Below are positions 64,000 through 64,000 of a stretch of DNA of 64,000 nucleotides, piece by piece. The notes under the pieces are model-generated. The model searched no databases. It was not told where the DNA came from and saw only the letters and a program-made list of their open reading frames with translations. The first letter of the stretch is position 1. Each line of letters begins with the position of its first letter. Origin of the DNA: Thiocapsa bogorovii. Lineage in GTDB: Bacteria; Pseudomonadota; Gammaproteobacteria; Chromatiales; Chromatiaceae. The position numbers were made by a program, and so were the translations under genes. The DNA is taken from the NCBI RefSeq assembly GCF_021228795.1, contig NZ_CP089309.1:1984001-2048000 (forward strand), read 5' to 3'.

Positions 64000-64000
64000 A

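Noticed and set aside
1-64000. CRISPR array, prophage or integrative element
   Set aside because: No array of regularly spaced repeats, no integrase or phage genes; the only mobile DNA seen is one insertion sequence and the small inverted-repeat elements.

Overview
The window is GC-rich chromosomal DNA that looks like a purple sulfur bacterium (Gammaproteobacteria, probably Chromatiaceae, Thiocapsa/Allochromatium-like; genus inferred, not proven). The clues are the 3' part of bacteriochlorophyll gene bchP next to a bacteriophytochrome and PpsR, combined with gammaproteobacterial gene sets (dcw cluster through lpxC, secA, zapD-yacG, ruvC-ruvA, coaX-birA). Genes are mostly tightly packed, often with 4-bp start/stop overlaps.

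Layout. 1-5 kb: end of a photosynthesis locus: bchP, a small membrane protein, then on the minus strand ppsR and bphP, a repressor/light-sensor pair resembling PpsR2-BphP1 of Rhodopseudomonas palustris. 5-9 kb: tRNA-Arg(CCT), coaX, a short birA without DNA-binding domain, an M61 peptidase and an RRM protein. 9-13 kb: rhlE, an H-NS-like gene and a complete 1,503-bp insertion sequence with inverted repeats and a 6-bp target duplication, inserted just upstream of the hns promoter. 13-20 kb: queA, a NamZ-like muramidase, a two-component system, a Do-type periplasmic protease and small exported proteins. 20-23 kb: a PaaK-like adenylate-forming enzyme convergent with a FeeM/exosortase-associated acyltransferase. 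24-28 kb: a three-gene operon of a small substrate-binding-like protein, an outer-membrane barrel and a membrane GGDEF-EAL protein. 28-34 kb: garR, glcF and glcE (phosphoglycolate salvage, no glcD), then ruvA, ruvC and yebC. 34-45 kb: a 656-residue protein ending in a LOG-like domain, zapD, yacG, a Nudix-ThiE fusion, argJ, secA, an M23 peptidase and dciA.

44.5-63.4 kb is one long minus-strand dcw run read from a recognisable mraZ promoter: mraZ-rsmH-ftsL-ftsI-murE-like-murF-mraY-murD-ftsW-murG-murC-murB-ddl-ftsQ-ftsA-ftsZ-lpxC. rnpB (RNase P RNA) closes the window.

The most unusual points are: (1) the protein in the murE slot lacks the N-terminal domain and almost every catalytic motif of MurE but keeps the DNPR and GKGHE motifs; (2) a family of about 85-bp inverted-repeat elements occurs twice, each time as a pair separated by exactly 19 bp and each time overlapping the stop codon of a gene (ppsR, zapD); (3) a cysteine-free PpsR paired with a kinase-less bacteriophytochrome; (4) the substrate-binding/outer-membrane/c-di-GMP operon; (5) the LOG-domain protein with a large unrecognised N-terminus.
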